Of a DNA stretch of 64,000 nucleotides, positions 1-8,781 are shown one piece after another (the first letter of the stretch is position 1; the number at the start of each line of letters is the position of its first letter). The DNA comes from an uncultured Campylobacter sp. (GTDB lineage: Bacteria > Campylobacterota > Campylobacteria > Campylobacterales > Campylobacteraceae): assembly GCA_937990735.1 (NCBI GenBank), contig CALKQT010000014.1, forward strand, positions 26,990 to 90,989, written 5' to 3'. Position numbers and translations under genes: made by a program. The notes below the pieces were generated by a model. The model was given only the letters and a program-made list of their open reading frames with translations. It searched no databases and was not told the DNA's origin.

Positions 1-129
1 TCGAGAAATAAAAGCTAAATTTTATGAAATCGCGGACGAATAAAATTCCGCACCCATAACTTTTAGGGTCATTTTACGAGCGCAAAGCGAGCGACTGATA
101 AAATTCCGCTCTCCGTTTTAGAACAAAAA

Positions 130-214
130 CAAGCGACGATTAAATTTAAACGCTCCGGCAATTAGACCCTTTTTGCGCGGAATTTAAGCGAGCAAGCGAC
201 GATTAAATTTAAAC
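130..214. repeat. 22-bp direct repeat, two copies
   Basis: The same 22 bases, starting CAAGCGACGATTAAA, occur at 130-151 and 193-214, 63 bases apart. The stretch 1-262 holds no gene that I can see. It is the 3' flank of the histidine kinase gene and contains ten RAATTY hexamers. Confidence 0.7.
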
Positions 215-262
215 CGCAAGCGGCCGCTTTTAAATTTTAAAATTTCACTAAATTTTAAAATT

Positions 263-1435
263 TTATTCGCGCCATGTAAGGCAGAAGGTCGTTACCTCGC
301 CAGGCACGCTGTCGTAGGAGATAGAAAAGGAGTATTTTTTGCAGACCTCGCTTACGATGCTAAGCCCGATTCCAAAGCCGCCCTCACTTGAGTTAAAGCG
401 CGCAAAGCGCCTAAAAATTTCGTCGCCCTTTTTCCTGTCGATCCCCTCGCCGCTGTTTGAGATCGCTAGCTCGCCGTGCCTTAGCCGCACATCCACGTAG
501 CCGCCTGCATCGGCGTATTTTACGGCGTTACTTAGCAGATTGTCGATCAAGCGCGAAATTTCATAAATATTTGCGTTCATGCTCGCGTCCGAAAGATCGG
601 TTTTAAGGCTTAGTCTGCGCTTTTGAATAAACGGCGCGAAGTATTCGCAGCGCGAAGCGACGAGGCTTTTTAGATCGATAGAGCTAATCTCGCCCTCCTT
701 ATTCATACCGAAGGTTAAAAACACGAGATCCTCGTAGATGCGCGAAAGCGTCTTAGCGGCAAGGTCGATATTAGCGACGCGCTTGGCGTTGTATTCTCCA
801 AGCTCTGCGTGCCGCATCGTCTCAACGCTCATGGAGATAATACTAAGCGGGGTATTGATCTCGTGGGTACTATCCTTGATGAAGCGATTTAGCGTGTCGA
901 TCTTATCGTAAAGCGGCTTGGTGCCTAGCCGCACCAGATAAAACGCCACGGCTAATATCACACCCAAAAGCGCTATCATCATCGCTGCGGTTTTGATACG
1001 AAGCGTTAAAATTTCGCCCTGCACGCTACTTCCAAGCAGAATGATTTTAGCCTTGGAAAAGGCATTTCGCTCCTCCATATTTTGCAGATTCTCATAAATT
1101 CCTAGCCTTCCGCCACTTATAAATTCCGCCTTTAGCTTTGCTTTGTCAAGCGCTCCGAGCTCACCGCCGCAGCCGTAAATTTCATCAGAGTTTGGCTTAA
1201 ATATGCACGCACTCACGCCCTTTTCGCGCTCAAAGTCCGCTAGTGATTCCAGCCCGTCCATGCTCGCTTTCATATAGATCATCATCTTGATCTCTTTTAG
1301 CTCTTTTATCCTGTGCGAAAGCAGCGCGGCTTCGTTCATCCTGTAATTTATCTTGAAAAAATATCCTAAAAACAACGCACTTGAAATGAGATATAAAGAT
1401 AGAATTTTAAGCGTTAAAGCGGTCTTTTCAGACAT
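263..1435 (-). CDS. Membrane sensor histidine kinase
   Basis: This 390-residue sensor kinase has two membrane segments (about residues 8-27 and 148-168) that frame a periplasmic sensing region of roughly 120 residues. The HisKA motif STHEINTP carries the phosphorylated His191. An N box (LIDNLLSNAVKYA), a G1 box read as NSGEGI rather than the usual DxGxG, and a GFGIGLSIV G2 box mark the ATPase domain. It should phosphorylate the regulator encoded just upstream, whose 3' end overlaps its start by 8 bases. The ligand cannot be read from sequence. A His/Met/Lys-rich exported protein opens the operon, so metal or envelope stress is a guess. Confidence 0.9.
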   Translation of the reverse strand: MSEKTALTLKILSLYLISSALFLGYFFKINYRMNEAALLSHRIKELKEIKMMIYMKASMDGLESLADFEREKGVSACIFKPNSDEIYGCGGELGALDKAKLKAEFISGGRLGIYENLQNMEERNAFSKAKIILLGSSVQGEILTLRIKTAAMMIALLGVILAVAFYLVRLGTKPLYDKIDTLNRFIKDSTHEINTPLSIISMSVETMRHAELGEYNAKRVANIDLAAKTLSRIYEDLVFLTFGMNKEGEISSIDLKSLVASRCEYFAPFIQKRRLSLKTDLSDASMNANIYEISRLIDNLLSNAVKYADAGGYVDVRLRHGELAISNSGEGIDRKKGDEIFRRFARFNSSEGGFGIGLSIVSEVCKKYSFSISYDSVPGEVTTFCLTWRE

Positions 1436-2090
1436 ACAGATACCCTGCGTTGCGGCGGTTTATGATGTGCTCTTCGCCTAGGACGCGGCGCAAATTTTTG
1501 ATATAAGTTCGCAGCGCCTCTTCGCTCGGCGTCTCATCGAACGTATAGATAGCGGAGAAAATTTCATCCTTGCTCAAAAGCCTGTTTTTATTTTGTAAAA
1601 AAAGCGCCAGCAGCTCGCGCTCTTTGTTTGAAAGCGCGACGGGCACGCCCGATCTGCGTAGCTCTTTGCTTGCAAAGTAAAATTTAAACTCGTCGTCGAT
1701 GGTCACGAAATCATCGAAATTGTGGCTAAAATTTCGCTTTATGAGCGAATTAACGCGCAGCATCAGCTCTTTTAGCTCGTATGGTTTTTTGAGATAATCA
1801 TCGCAGCCGCTTTTAAAACCGACCTCAAGGTCATCAAGCGTATTTAGCGACGTAGCAAATATTGCAGGAGTGTGATCGCCGCTCTTGCGCAGCTCTTTTA
1901 AAAGTGAAAATCCGTCACCTTTGGGGATTTTTACGTCAAAGATAAAAAGATCAAATTTTTGCTCATAAGCAAGATCCGCGGCGCTTTGAGCGTCGCTGCA
2001 AACGCATACGTCAAAGCCCGCGTCTTTTAGATATTCACCGATGAGATCGCAAAGCGTCTCATCGTCCTCTACGAGTAAAATTTTACTCAC
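1428..2090 (-). CDS. OmpR-family response regulator
   Basis: The 220-residue protein has a receiver domain with acidic residues near 9-10, phospho-acceptor Asp52 in FDVKIPKGDG and the KKP lysine. A C-terminal winged-helix DNA-binding domain of the OmpR/PhoB type ends in RRNAGYLYV. The start is GTG at 2090. It overlaps the TAG stop of the upstream small gene by one base (TAGTG), which implies translational coupling. The only Shine-Dalgarno-like sequence, AAGAGATG, is supplied by the last unit of the 12-bp repeat inside that gene. It is the partner of the downstream kinase. Its target genes are unknown. Confidence 0.9.
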   Translation of the reverse strand: MSKILLVEDDETLCDLIGEYLKDAGFDVCVCSDAQSAADLAYEQKFDLFIFDVKIPKGDGFSLLKELRKSGDHTPAIFATSLNTLDDLEVGFKSGCDDYLKKPYELKELMLRVNSLIKRNFSHNFDDFVTIDDEFKFYFASKELRRSGVPVALSNKERELLALFLQNKNRLLSKDEIFSAIYTFDETPSEEALRTYIKNLRRVLGEEHIINRRNAGYLYV

Positions 2091-2332
2091 TACATCTCTT
2101 TTTTCATCTCTTTTTTCATCTCTTTTTTTGCATGAGAGCCCTTTTTGACGGCATCTTTTTTCATACCATGCGTCTCGTGCTTCATATGTTTCATCTCAGC
2201 TTTCACCTCTTTCGCACCATTATGCATTGATGTGTTGGCGTCCTTCATCTCGTCTTTCATGCCCATGTCAGCAGCTACGGCAAAAGTGCCAGCTAATAGC
2301 GCACTAAGCGCAAACAAAGTAAGTTTTTTCAT
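2090..2332 (-). CDS. Small exported Lys/Met/His-rich protein
   Basis: This 80-residue protein starts with a signal peptide (MKKLTLFALSALLAGTFAVAA). The mature part is low-complexity and rich in Lys, Met, His and Glu, and it ends in three KKEM-type units. I set the start at ATG 2332 because AAGGAGT lies just upstream. An earlier in-frame start would place 26 unlikely residues before the signal peptide. The composition recalls the small periplasmic MKD-repeat proteins and could bind metal, but that is inference. It is the first gene of a three-gene operon with a response regulator and sensor kinase. Confidence 0.75.
   Translation of the reverse strand: MKKLTLFALSALLAGTFAVAADMGMKDEMKDANTSMHNGAKEVKAEMKHMKHETHGMKKDAVKKGSHAKKEMKKEMKKEM
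2093..2129. repeat. 12-bp tandem repeat, three units
   Basis: Three head-to-tail copies of CATCTCTTTTTT (plus strand) encode the repeated KKEM residues at the C-terminus of the small exported protein. The unit length is a multiple of three, so slippage changes length without breaking frame. The last unit also acts as the ribosome-binding region of the response regulator. Confidence 0.8.
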
Positions 2333-2775
2333 TACGTACTCCTTAAAAAAAATTAGCGGAATTATACTTCCGCAAAAGTGAAGTATGTGTGAAATTCCGA
2401 AAAAATTCAAATTTAAATTTAAACGCCTGTAAATTCAAATGCGGCGCGGTTTAAATGCGCTCGGTCGGTCTCGATCTCTGAAATTTAAATCGCCTCGCTA
2501 CGGCTAGTCAAATTCTAAACGCAAATCAAAGCTAGCGAGGGCGCACACCAACAGTGCATTGCCGAGCTTATTTTACCGCGGCGAGATAAAAATTTAAACC
2601 GCCGGCGAAACTAATTAAATTTATAATGCTACGACTAATGCCACGACGCGCATGTCAAAGCGAAAACGGCCGAGCCAGCCTTTGAGTTCGCGGCTTCACG
2701 TGAGCTTTTAAATTCGCTATGCCGCGTAAGCTTTTAATTTAGTGCGACGCAAGCGCACAGGGCGCGAAATCGCAC
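2333..2775. other. Intergenic region without a visible gene
   Basis: Positions 2333-2400 should hold the promoter of the small-protein/two-component operon. The rest, up to the metN stop, contains only short AT-rich words (AAATTTAAA) and no convincing reading frame. In particular there is no remnant of a metI permease gene downstream of metN. Confidence 0.6.
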
Positions 2776-3765
2776 CTAGATCGCGGCGCAGCTTTTGATC
2801 TCGTCCTCGCCTACGATCTCATAGATCACGCCCGCCTTTTTGATAAACTCCTCCACGCGCGCGACGTGTGCGGGCTCCACGTTGATCACAAGGCTTCCGA
2901 CGACGTTTTTATCAAGGCGCTCAAGCTTGCCCCAGACGATGTTAAAATTTATCTCCAAAGCGCGCGCCATATGCGTGATCACGCTGTCAAACGCGACCGC
3001 GGGCGGGAAAAAGAGCCTGATATTCACGCCGCTTGCGGGCAGCACCTCCTCCTCGCCCAAAAACTCCTTCATATTCTCATCCGGGTGCAAAAACAGTGAG
3101 ACGATATCGCCCGAGTTGCTCACGCGCCCGCCCTTAAGCAGGATCGCTCGCTGCGCGATGCCCTTTACGACCTCCATCTCGTGCGTGACGAGCACGATCG
3201 TGATGCCTAGCTCGCGATTGATGCGGCGCAGAAGCGATAAAATTTGAGCGGTAGTGTTAGGATCAAGCGCCGAGGTCGCCTCGTCGGAAAGCAAAATTTT
3301 AGGGCTTAATGCAAGCGCGCGCGCGATCGCCACGCGCTGCTTCTGTCCGCCGCTAAGCTCGCTAGGATAGGCATTTGCTTTATCTGCAAGCCCCACGAGC
3401 TCCAAAAGCTCGGCGACGCGGCTCTTTGTATGGTCCTTCGAATAGCCCCAAAATGCTAACGGCGTGGCGACGTTTTGCGCGACGGTGCGGCGGCTCATAA
3501 GCGCGAAGTGCTGAAAAATCATACCGATATTTTTGCGCAGCTCGCGGATCTGAGCGGCGTTTAGCTCTCTTACCTCCCTGCCCTCTACTTTGAGGCTTCC
3601 TTCTTGATAGTCCTCAAGGCCGTTTATGCAGCGCAGCAGAGTGCTTTTACCCGCGCCGCTGCGGCCGACGATAGCAAAAATTTCACCCTGCTTTACTTCC
3701 AGGCTCACATCGTCAATCACGCAGGTTTTGCCGTAAAATTTCTTTAAATTCTCTATCTTTATCAC
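2776..3765 (-). CDS. metN: Methionine ABC transporter ATP-binding protein MetN
   Basis: MetN hydrolyses ATP to drive uptake of methionine through the MetI permease with the binding protein MetQ. The 329-residue sequence shows Walker A GRSGAGKST (34-42), signature LSGGQKQR (137-144), Walker B with ILLSDEA (near 157-163), the switch His195, and a C-terminal NIL-type regulatory domain from about 250 to 325. The length is typical. The start is GTG at 3765 with GAGGAA six bases upstream. The gene lies alone beside ddh, with no metI or metQ next to it. A metQ-like gene lies about 4 kb away on the other strand, so the transporter genes are split. Confidence 0.93.
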   Translation of the reverse strand: MIKIENLKKFYGKTCVIDDVSLEVKQGEIFAIVGRSGAGKSTLLRCINGLEDYQEGSLKVEGREVRELNAAQIRELRKNIGMIFQHFALMSRRTVAQNVATPLAFWGYSKDHTKSRVAELLELVGLADKANAYPSELSGGQKQRVAIARALALSPKILLSDEATSALDPNTTAQILSLLRRINRELGITIVLVTHEMEVVKGIAQRAILLKGGRVSNSGDIVSLFLHPDENMKEFLGEEEVLPASGVNIRLFFPPAVAFDSVITHMARALEINFNIVWGKLERLDKNVVGSLVINVEPAHVARVEEFIKKAGVIYEIVGEDEIKSCAAI

Positions 3766-3809
3766 TCAGATTTCCTCGTTCATAATTCCGCCGAAGCGCC
3801 CCCAAAAAT

Positions 3810-4796
3810 TTATAAAATTTCGCGCCTTAGCTCATCTGCGCTCTTTGGCGAAATAAGCGCCGGAGCGATGTCAAATACGCTAAACGCGCCACTTTCGCCT
3901 CTTTGCGCTAGGCGATACGCCGCGCGGGCGTAGGCTACTAGTACGCTTGCGGTAAATTCGGGATTTGAGTCAAGCTTTAGCGAAAACTCGATCAGGTGTT
4001 TATTTTCGCCGCGCTCGCCAGTCGCTCCGCTTCGCAAAACGAATCCTCCGTGAGGGATGCCGCCGTGCTCTTTTTTAAGCGTCGCAAGATCTATGAAATG
4101 CACGCTCGTGTCGTAATCGGCGAAGTAATTCGGCATCGTTTTTATCTCACGCTCGATGCGCGCTTTATCGGCGCCATCCTCGGACACTACGTAGCACTCG
4201 CGCAGGTGTTTTTCGCGCGTGTTAAGTCTCGGGTTTTCGCCCGCGCGAACTCGCTCAAGAGCGCTTTCTATCGGCACGGTGTATTGGCGTGCGTCCACGA
4301 CGCCCTCGATCCTGCGGATAGCGTCGGAGTGGCCCTGGCTCACGCCTTTACCCCAAAACGTGTAGCTGCTGCCGTTTTCCAGCACGCTTTCGCCAAATAG
4401 TCTATTTAACGAAAACAGACCCGGATCCCAGCCAACGGCGATGATGCCTACATTTCCGCCCGCTTTGGCGGCGGCGTCTACCGCGGCGAAGTGCTCCGGG
4501 ATTTTTGCGTGCGTATCGAAGCTATCAACGACGTTAAAGCTCCGCGCAAATTCTGGCGTCTGAGTCGGTAGATCGGTCGCGCTGCCGCCGCAAAGAACTA
4601 AAACGTCGAATTCGCCCTTGTGCGATAAAATTTCATCCGCGCTGAATACCGGCGCACCGCATGTTTGCACGCTGTGCGGCTCACGGCGAGAAAACACCGC
4701 CGAAAGCTCTAAATCCTTGCTATTTCGCGCGACAAGCTCTACGCCGCGACCTAAATTTCCATATCCCAAAACCGCTATTTTTATTTTTTCGCTCAT
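3810..4796 (-). CDS. ddh: meso-Diaminopimelate D-dehydrogenase
   Basis: This enzyme makes meso-diaminopimelate from tetrahydrodipicolinate, NADPH and ammonia in one step, for lysine and peptidoglycan. The 328-residue protein begins with a Rossmann NADP site, GYGNLGRG at residues 11-18. It carries family segments such as VDSFDTH, GWDPGLFSLNR, WGKGVSQGHSDA and HGGFVLR. The length matches the family. The start is ATG 4796 with AAGGAT upstream. It lies 44 bases upstream of metN on the same strand and may be co-transcribed. The dehydrogenase route is patchily distributed in bacteria. Confidence 0.93.
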   Translation of the reverse strand: MSEKIKIAVLGYGNLGRGVELVARNSKDLELSAVFSRREPHSVQTCGAPVFSADEILSHKGEFDVLVLCGGSATDLPTQTPEFARSFNVVDSFDTHAKIPEHFAAVDAAAKAGGNVGIIAVGWDPGLFSLNRLFGESVLENGSSYTFWGKGVSQGHSDAIRRIEGVVDARQYTVPIESALERVRAGENPRLNTREKHLRECYVVSEDGADKARIEREIKTMPNYFADYDTSVHFIDLATLKKEHGGIPHGGFVLRSGATGERGENKHLIEFSLKLDSNPEFTASVLVAYARAAYRLAQRGESGAFSVFDIAPALISPKSADELRREIL

Positions 4797-4854
4797 TTTT
4801 TATCCTTCAAATTTTAAAATTTAGCGCGTAAAACGGCGCGCCGCCGATAAAATT

Positions 4855-5001
4855 TTACCTCAGTAGGAAATAATAAATCACGTATAACCAACTTAAAAAT
4901 CCGTGGATTATCGCCCACATTATGCTTTTATTGACTCCCCATGATAGTGCGACGGCTATGACCGTGCCTAATGTAAATCCACCGATACTACCTTTTGACA
5001 T
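4855..5001 (-). CDS. Small two-helix membrane protein (48 aa)
   Basis: The frame starts at ATG 5001 with AAGGAG placed well upstream and ends at TAA 4855. The 48 residues include a hydrophobic helix (GGFTLGTVIAVALSWGV) and a second aromatic-rich helix (AIIHGFLSWLYVIYYFLL). Small proteins with a similar WAIxHGFLSWxYVIYY pattern occur in several anaerobes, from memory, but I know of no function. It lies between valS and ddh, transcribed with them. The strong ribosome site and clean hydrophobic pattern make it a likely real gene. Confidence 0.75.
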   Translation of the reverse strand: MSKGSIGGFTLGTVIAVALSWGVNKSIMWAIIHGFLSWLYVIYYFLLR

Positions 5002-5041
5002 ATTTTTCTCCTTGATTTAAATTTAGACTCAAATGAGCGGA

Positions 5042-7657
5042 CTACTCGTCAAACGCCTTTAGCTCGTCGCATACTTTGGCGAATTTTTCCTGCGCGCTTT
5101 GCAACCCTTCGCGGTTTGCGGTGACGACGTCAGCGGGCGCGGAGGAGATAAATTTTTCATTGTCTAGCATCGCAGAGAGCTTTTCGATCTCTTTTTGCAA
5201 CTTCGCTTTTTGCGCGCTAAGGCGCGAAACCACGCCGCTAAGATCAACTCCATCAAGCGGTACGAAAGTTTCTAGTCTCTCGCTTACGTCGCGGGCGGAA
5301 TTTGTGATATTTTGCTGCGTAAATTCCACTTCATCTACCTTGGCAAGCGTTTTAATGTAGTCTGCGGCGGCGCTTAGATCGACTGCAGATTTGACGTAGG
5401 CTTTGGCTACGCGCGCATTGCCGAGCTCGATCGTCGCCTTTGCGCGGCGAATGCTAACGATCGCTTCAATAACGAGCGAAAATAGCTCCTCGATCCGCTC
5501 GTTGCGCTCGCCAGGCTGCGGGTATCGCATCACCATGATGGAGCGCGCGTCTTGTAGCTTCGTGCCGCTTAGCTCCTGATAAAGATACTCGCTTAGAAAC
5601 GGCATAAATGGGCTTAGTAGCTTCATCGCTTCTTTAAAAATCATCCCTAGCTCACCGATCGCGGCCTTGTCCGCCTTGCTAAGCTCAATGCCCCAGTCGC
5701 AAAACTCGTCCCAAAAAAACTTATAAAGCTCGGTCGCAGCGTCGTTGAAGCGGTATTCGTCTAAATTTTCCCGCACCGCGCTCACGCAGCAATTAAAGCG
5801 CGAAAGCATATATTTGCCGAGGCTCGTTTTGATCTGCGCCGCGTCTAAATCGTCGAATTTAGAAGCGTTTAAAAGCAAAAATTTGCTCGCGTTATAAAGC
5901 TTGTTCGTAAAATTTCGATATATCAAAAGCTTATCGTCGCTAAGGCGCAGATCGCGCCCCTGCACGCACAAAATCGTAAGCGTAAAGCGCAAAATATCGG
6001 CGCTAAATTCATCGATTTTTAGCAGCGGATCGACTACGTTTTTGCTCGATTTGCTCATCTTTTTGCCGTCTTTGTCCTTAACTAAGGCATGCAGATAGAT
6101 GTCGCGAAACGGCAGCTCGCCCATGGCGTTTTGGCACTGAAACATCATGCGCGCGACCCAGAAAAACAAAATGTCAAAGCCGGTAATCAGCATCGTATTG
6201 GGATAGAATTCCGCCAAATCGCCCTCAAACCACTTCTCGTTTTTCAGCGCCTCGCCGTTGCCCCAGCCAAGCGTACTGATCGGCCAAAGACCGCTTGAAA
6301 ACCACGTATCGAGCACGTCGGGATCTTGAGTAAAATTTTTACCGCCGCATTTCGGGCAGACATCGGGGCTCTCTCGCTCATCCGCCCACTGATGGCCGCA
6401 GTCGCAGTAAAACACGGGAATTCTATGCCCCCACCACAGCTGGCGGCTGATACACCAATCCTTCAGCTCGCGCATCCAGGCGTTGAAGCTATTGATCCAG
6501 TGCTTCGGGAAAAATTCCGCCTCGCCGGAATTTACCTTAGAGATCGCATCTTTTGCGATATCTGCGCGCACGAACCACTGCTGCGAGATGTACGGCTCGA
6601 CGACGTTTTTGCAGCGGTAGCAGTAGCCGACTTGATTTTCGTAGTCCTCGATTTTTTCGATAAAGCCCAGCCGATCAAGCTCCGCTACGATCTGATCGCG
6701 CGCAGCAAGTCGCTCTAAACCATTAAATTTACCGCACTGCTCGTTTAAAATTCCTTTTTCGTCAAAAACAGTGATAAACTCCAGCTCGTGGCGCTTGCCG
6801 ACCTCGTAGTCGTTGGTATCGTGCGCGGGAGTGACCTTTACGGCGCCCGTTCCGAAGCTCATATCGACGTATTCGTCGGCGATGATCTCTATCTCGCGGC
6901 CGATTAGCGGCAGCACGAGCTTTTTGCCGATCCAATTTTTATAGCGTTCGTCCGCGGGATTTACCATCACCGCAGTATCGCCGAAGTAGGTCTCGGGTCG
7001 CGTAGTAGCCACTACGATAAATTTATCTTGCGCGTCCGAAAAGTAATAACGCAGATAATAAAGCTTGCCCTTGTTCTCCTTGTGCTCGACCTCCACGTCG
7101 CTTAGTGCGCCGTCGTGCGTGCACCAGTTTACCATGTAGTTTCCGCGTACGATTAGTCCCGCGTCGTATAAGCTTACGAATGCTTTGCGCACGGCGTTTT
7201 TAAGCCCCTCATCCATAGTAAAGCGCTGTCTGCTCCACGCAGGCGTGACGCCCAGGCGCTTCATCTGCCTTACGATCTGCCCGCCGCTTTGCTCCTTCCA
7301 GTGCCAAACATGCTTTAAAAACTCCTCGCGCCCTATCTCTTCTTTTTTGATCCCTTGCGCCAAAAGCTCGCGCTCGACGACGTTTTGCGTTGCAATGCCT
7401 GCGTGATCAAGCCCCGGCTGCCACAGCGTGCGGTAGCCGTCCATTCGCTTGTATCGCGTCATTATGTCTTGCAACGTAAAAGTGAGCGAGTGCCCGATAT
7501 GAAGCACTCCGGTGACGTTAGGAGGGGGCATCATAATGCAAAAGTTTTTGCCTTTTTGCTGGATATCTTTATTGCCGTCGATCTCGAAATAACCGCGCTG
7601 CTCCCAAATTTTATAAAAGCTCTCCTCTACGGCTTTCGCGTCGTAAAAATCTGCCAT
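5042..7657 (-). CDS. valS: Valyl-tRNA synthetase
   Basis: ValRS charges tRNA-Val and edits mischarged threonine. The 871-residue sequence has the class I HIGH motif at residues 53-56 (after PPPNVTG), a CP1 editing domain with TTRPETYFGDTAV, and KMSKS near 531-535. A zinc-type cysteine pair set (CDCG and CPKCGG) lies in the middle. An anticodon-binding domain is followed by a C-terminal coiled-coil arm rich in Lys and Glu. The length is normal for the family. The start is ATG 7657 with AAGGCTAAAG upstream. It is followed at 40 bases by the 48-residue membrane protein gene. Confidence 0.97.
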   Translation of the reverse strand: MADFYDAKAVEESFYKIWEQRGYFEIDGNKDIQQKGKNFCIMMPPPNVTGVLHIGHSLTFTLQDIMTRYKRMDGYRTLWQPGLDHAGIATQNVVERELLAQGIKKEEIGREEFLKHVWHWKEQSGGQIVRQMKRLGVTPAWSRQRFTMDEGLKNAVRKAFVSLYDAGLIVRGNYMVNWCTHDGALSDVEVEHKENKGKLYYLRYYFSDAQDKFIVVATTRPETYFGDTAVMVNPADERYKNWIGKKLVLPLIGREIEIIADEYVDMSFGTGAVKVTPAHDTNDYEVGKRHELEFITVFDEKGILNEQCGKFNGLERLAARDQIVAELDRLGFIEKIEDYENQVGYCYRCKNVVEPYISQQWFVRADIAKDAISKVNSGEAEFFPKHWINSFNAWMRELKDWCISRQLWWGHRIPVFYCDCGHQWADERESPDVCPKCGGKNFTQDPDVLDTWFSSGLWPISTLGWGNGEALKNEKWFEGDLAEFYPNTMLITGFDILFFWVARMMFQCQNAMGELPFRDIYLHALVKDKDGKKMSKSSKNVVDPLLKIDEFSADILRFTLTILCVQGRDLRLSDDKLLIYRNFTNKLYNASKFLLLNASKFDDLDAAQIKTSLGKYMLSRFNCCVSAVRENLDEYRFNDAATELYKFFWDEFCDWGIELSKADKAAIGELGMIFKEAMKLLSPFMPFLSEYLYQELSGTKLQDARSIMVMRYPQPGERNERIEELFSLVIEAIVSIRRAKATIELGNARVAKAYVKSAVDLSAAADYIKTLAKVDEVEFTQQNITNSARDVSERLETFVPLDGVDLSGVVSRLSAQKAKLQKEIEKLSAMLDNEKFISSAPADVVTANREGLQSAQEKFAKVCDELKAFDE

Positions 7658-7831
7658 CTTTAGCCTTTTTTTAAAATTTTAAATTTTGCGATTTTAGCGG
7701 AATTTATGTAAAGCGCTCATTAAAGCGTGCCAATTCTGCATTATACAATAAAATGTAGTATTTAAATATATGTAAAAATATCGAATTTTAGAATATTTTA
7801 GATAAAATTTTAAAAAATCATATAAAAACAC

Positions 7832-7860
7832 TTGACATTAAAAATTCTACCTGCTATAAT
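7832..7860 (+). promoter_or_regulatory. Consensus sigma-70 promoter of metQ
   Basis: TTGACA at 7832-7837 and TATAAT at 7855-7860 are both perfect and are 17 bases apart. A TG just before the -10 box makes it an extended -10. Campylobacter promoters usually lack a -35 element, so this is an unusually strong site. It lies 30 bases before the metQ start. Confidence 0.85.
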
Positions 7861-7890
7861 ACCGCGAAATTTTAACCAAAAGGATTAAAT

Positions 7891-8667
7891 ATGAAGAAAT
7901 TTCTTCTCGCTTCGCTTCTTAGCGCCAGCGTCGTCAGCTTCGCTCTTGCCGAAAAAATCGTAGTCGCCGCTACTCCGATACCGCATGCCGAAATTTTAGA
8001 GCAGATTAAGCCTGATCTAAAAGCCCAAGGCTACGATCTTGAGGTCAAGGTTTTCAACGACTACGTAACCCCTAACCTCGCTACTGATAGCGGCGACGTG
8101 GATGCGGGATTTTTCCAGCACGTGCCATATATGGAGGAATTTAACGCTAATAAAGGCACGAAGTTAAAAGCGACCGTGGGTGTGCACTTAGAGCCGATGG
8201 GCATCTACAGCCATAAGATTAAAAATTTAAAAGATCTTAAAAACGGTGCCAAAGTTGCCGTGCCGAACGATCCGACTAACGAAAGCCGCGCTCTTGATCT
8301 GCTCGTAGCCGCAGGGCTCATCGAAGTAGATCAAAACGCTAAGCTTCGCACGCCGCTAGATGTCACGAAAAATCCTAAAAATTTAGAAATTTTAGAGCTT
8401 GAAGGCGCCGCGCTTCCACGCACCCTGGGCGATGTCGATATTGCGGTTATCAACTCAAATTTTGCCTTTAACGCAAATTTAAACCCAATCAAGGATTCGC
8501 TATTTTTAGAAAAGGCTGAGGGCAACCCTTACACAAATGTTATTAGCGTTAAAGAAGGCAACGAAAACAGCCCTAAAATCAAGGCGCTAGATAAAGCAAT
8601 TCAAAGCGAGAAAGTGAAAAAATTCATCGAGACGCAATATAAAGGCGCAATCATTCCATCGTTTTAA
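7891..8667 (+). CDS. metQ: MetQ/NlpA-family substrate-binding protein
   Basis: This 258-residue periplasmic binding protein should capture methionine for the MetNI transporter. It has a signal peptide of about 20 residues, then the family start KIVVAATPIPHAEIL, GYDLEVKVFNDYVTPN, VDAGFFQHVPYM, KVAVPNDPTNESRAL and a Lys-rich end. No lipobox cysteine is present: cleavage is predicted at ALA/EK. It therefore looks soluble rather than a lipoprotein, unlike many family members. The start is ATG 7891 with AAGGAT upstream, under a consensus promoter and followed by a terminator. It is a single-gene unit. Other NlpA-type ligands cannot be excluded. Confidence 0.88.
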   Translation: MKKFLLASLLSASVVSFALAEKIVVAATPIPHAEILEQIKPDLKAQGYDLEVKVFNDYVTPNLATDSGDVDAGFFQHVPYMEEFNANKGTKLKATVGVHLEPMGIYSHKIKNLKDLKNGAKVAVPNDPTNESRALDLLVAAGLIEVDQNAKLRTPLDVTKNPKNLEILELEGAALPRTLGDVDIAVINSNFAFNANLNPIKDSLFLEKAEGNPYTNVISVKEGNENSPKIKALDKAIQSEKVKKFIETQYKGAIIPSF

Positions 8668-8681
8668 CTCCTCTCTTTTTA

Positions 8682-8710
8682 AAATTCGGCGCACGATTCG
8701 CGCCGAATTT
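8682..8710 (+). terminator. Intrinsic terminator after metQ
   Basis: An 11-bp perfect stem, AAATTCGGCGC paired with GCGCCGAATTT around a 7-base loop, lies 15 bases after the metQ stop. The T run is short, so strength is uncertain. Confidence 0.6.
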
Positions 8711-8744
8711 GCTGGCATTCGCTATTTTATTTACTATCTTTTTT

Positions 8745-8750
8745 TATAAT
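8745..8750 (+). promoter_or_regulatory. -10 box upstream of peb4
   Basis: TATAAT lies 31 bases before the peb4 start and follows a T-rich run, which is typical of Campylobacter sigma-70 promoters. No clear -35 is present. Confidence 0.55.
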
Positions 8751-8781
8751 TGCGCGAAATTTACCGAGTAAAGGAAAAATA

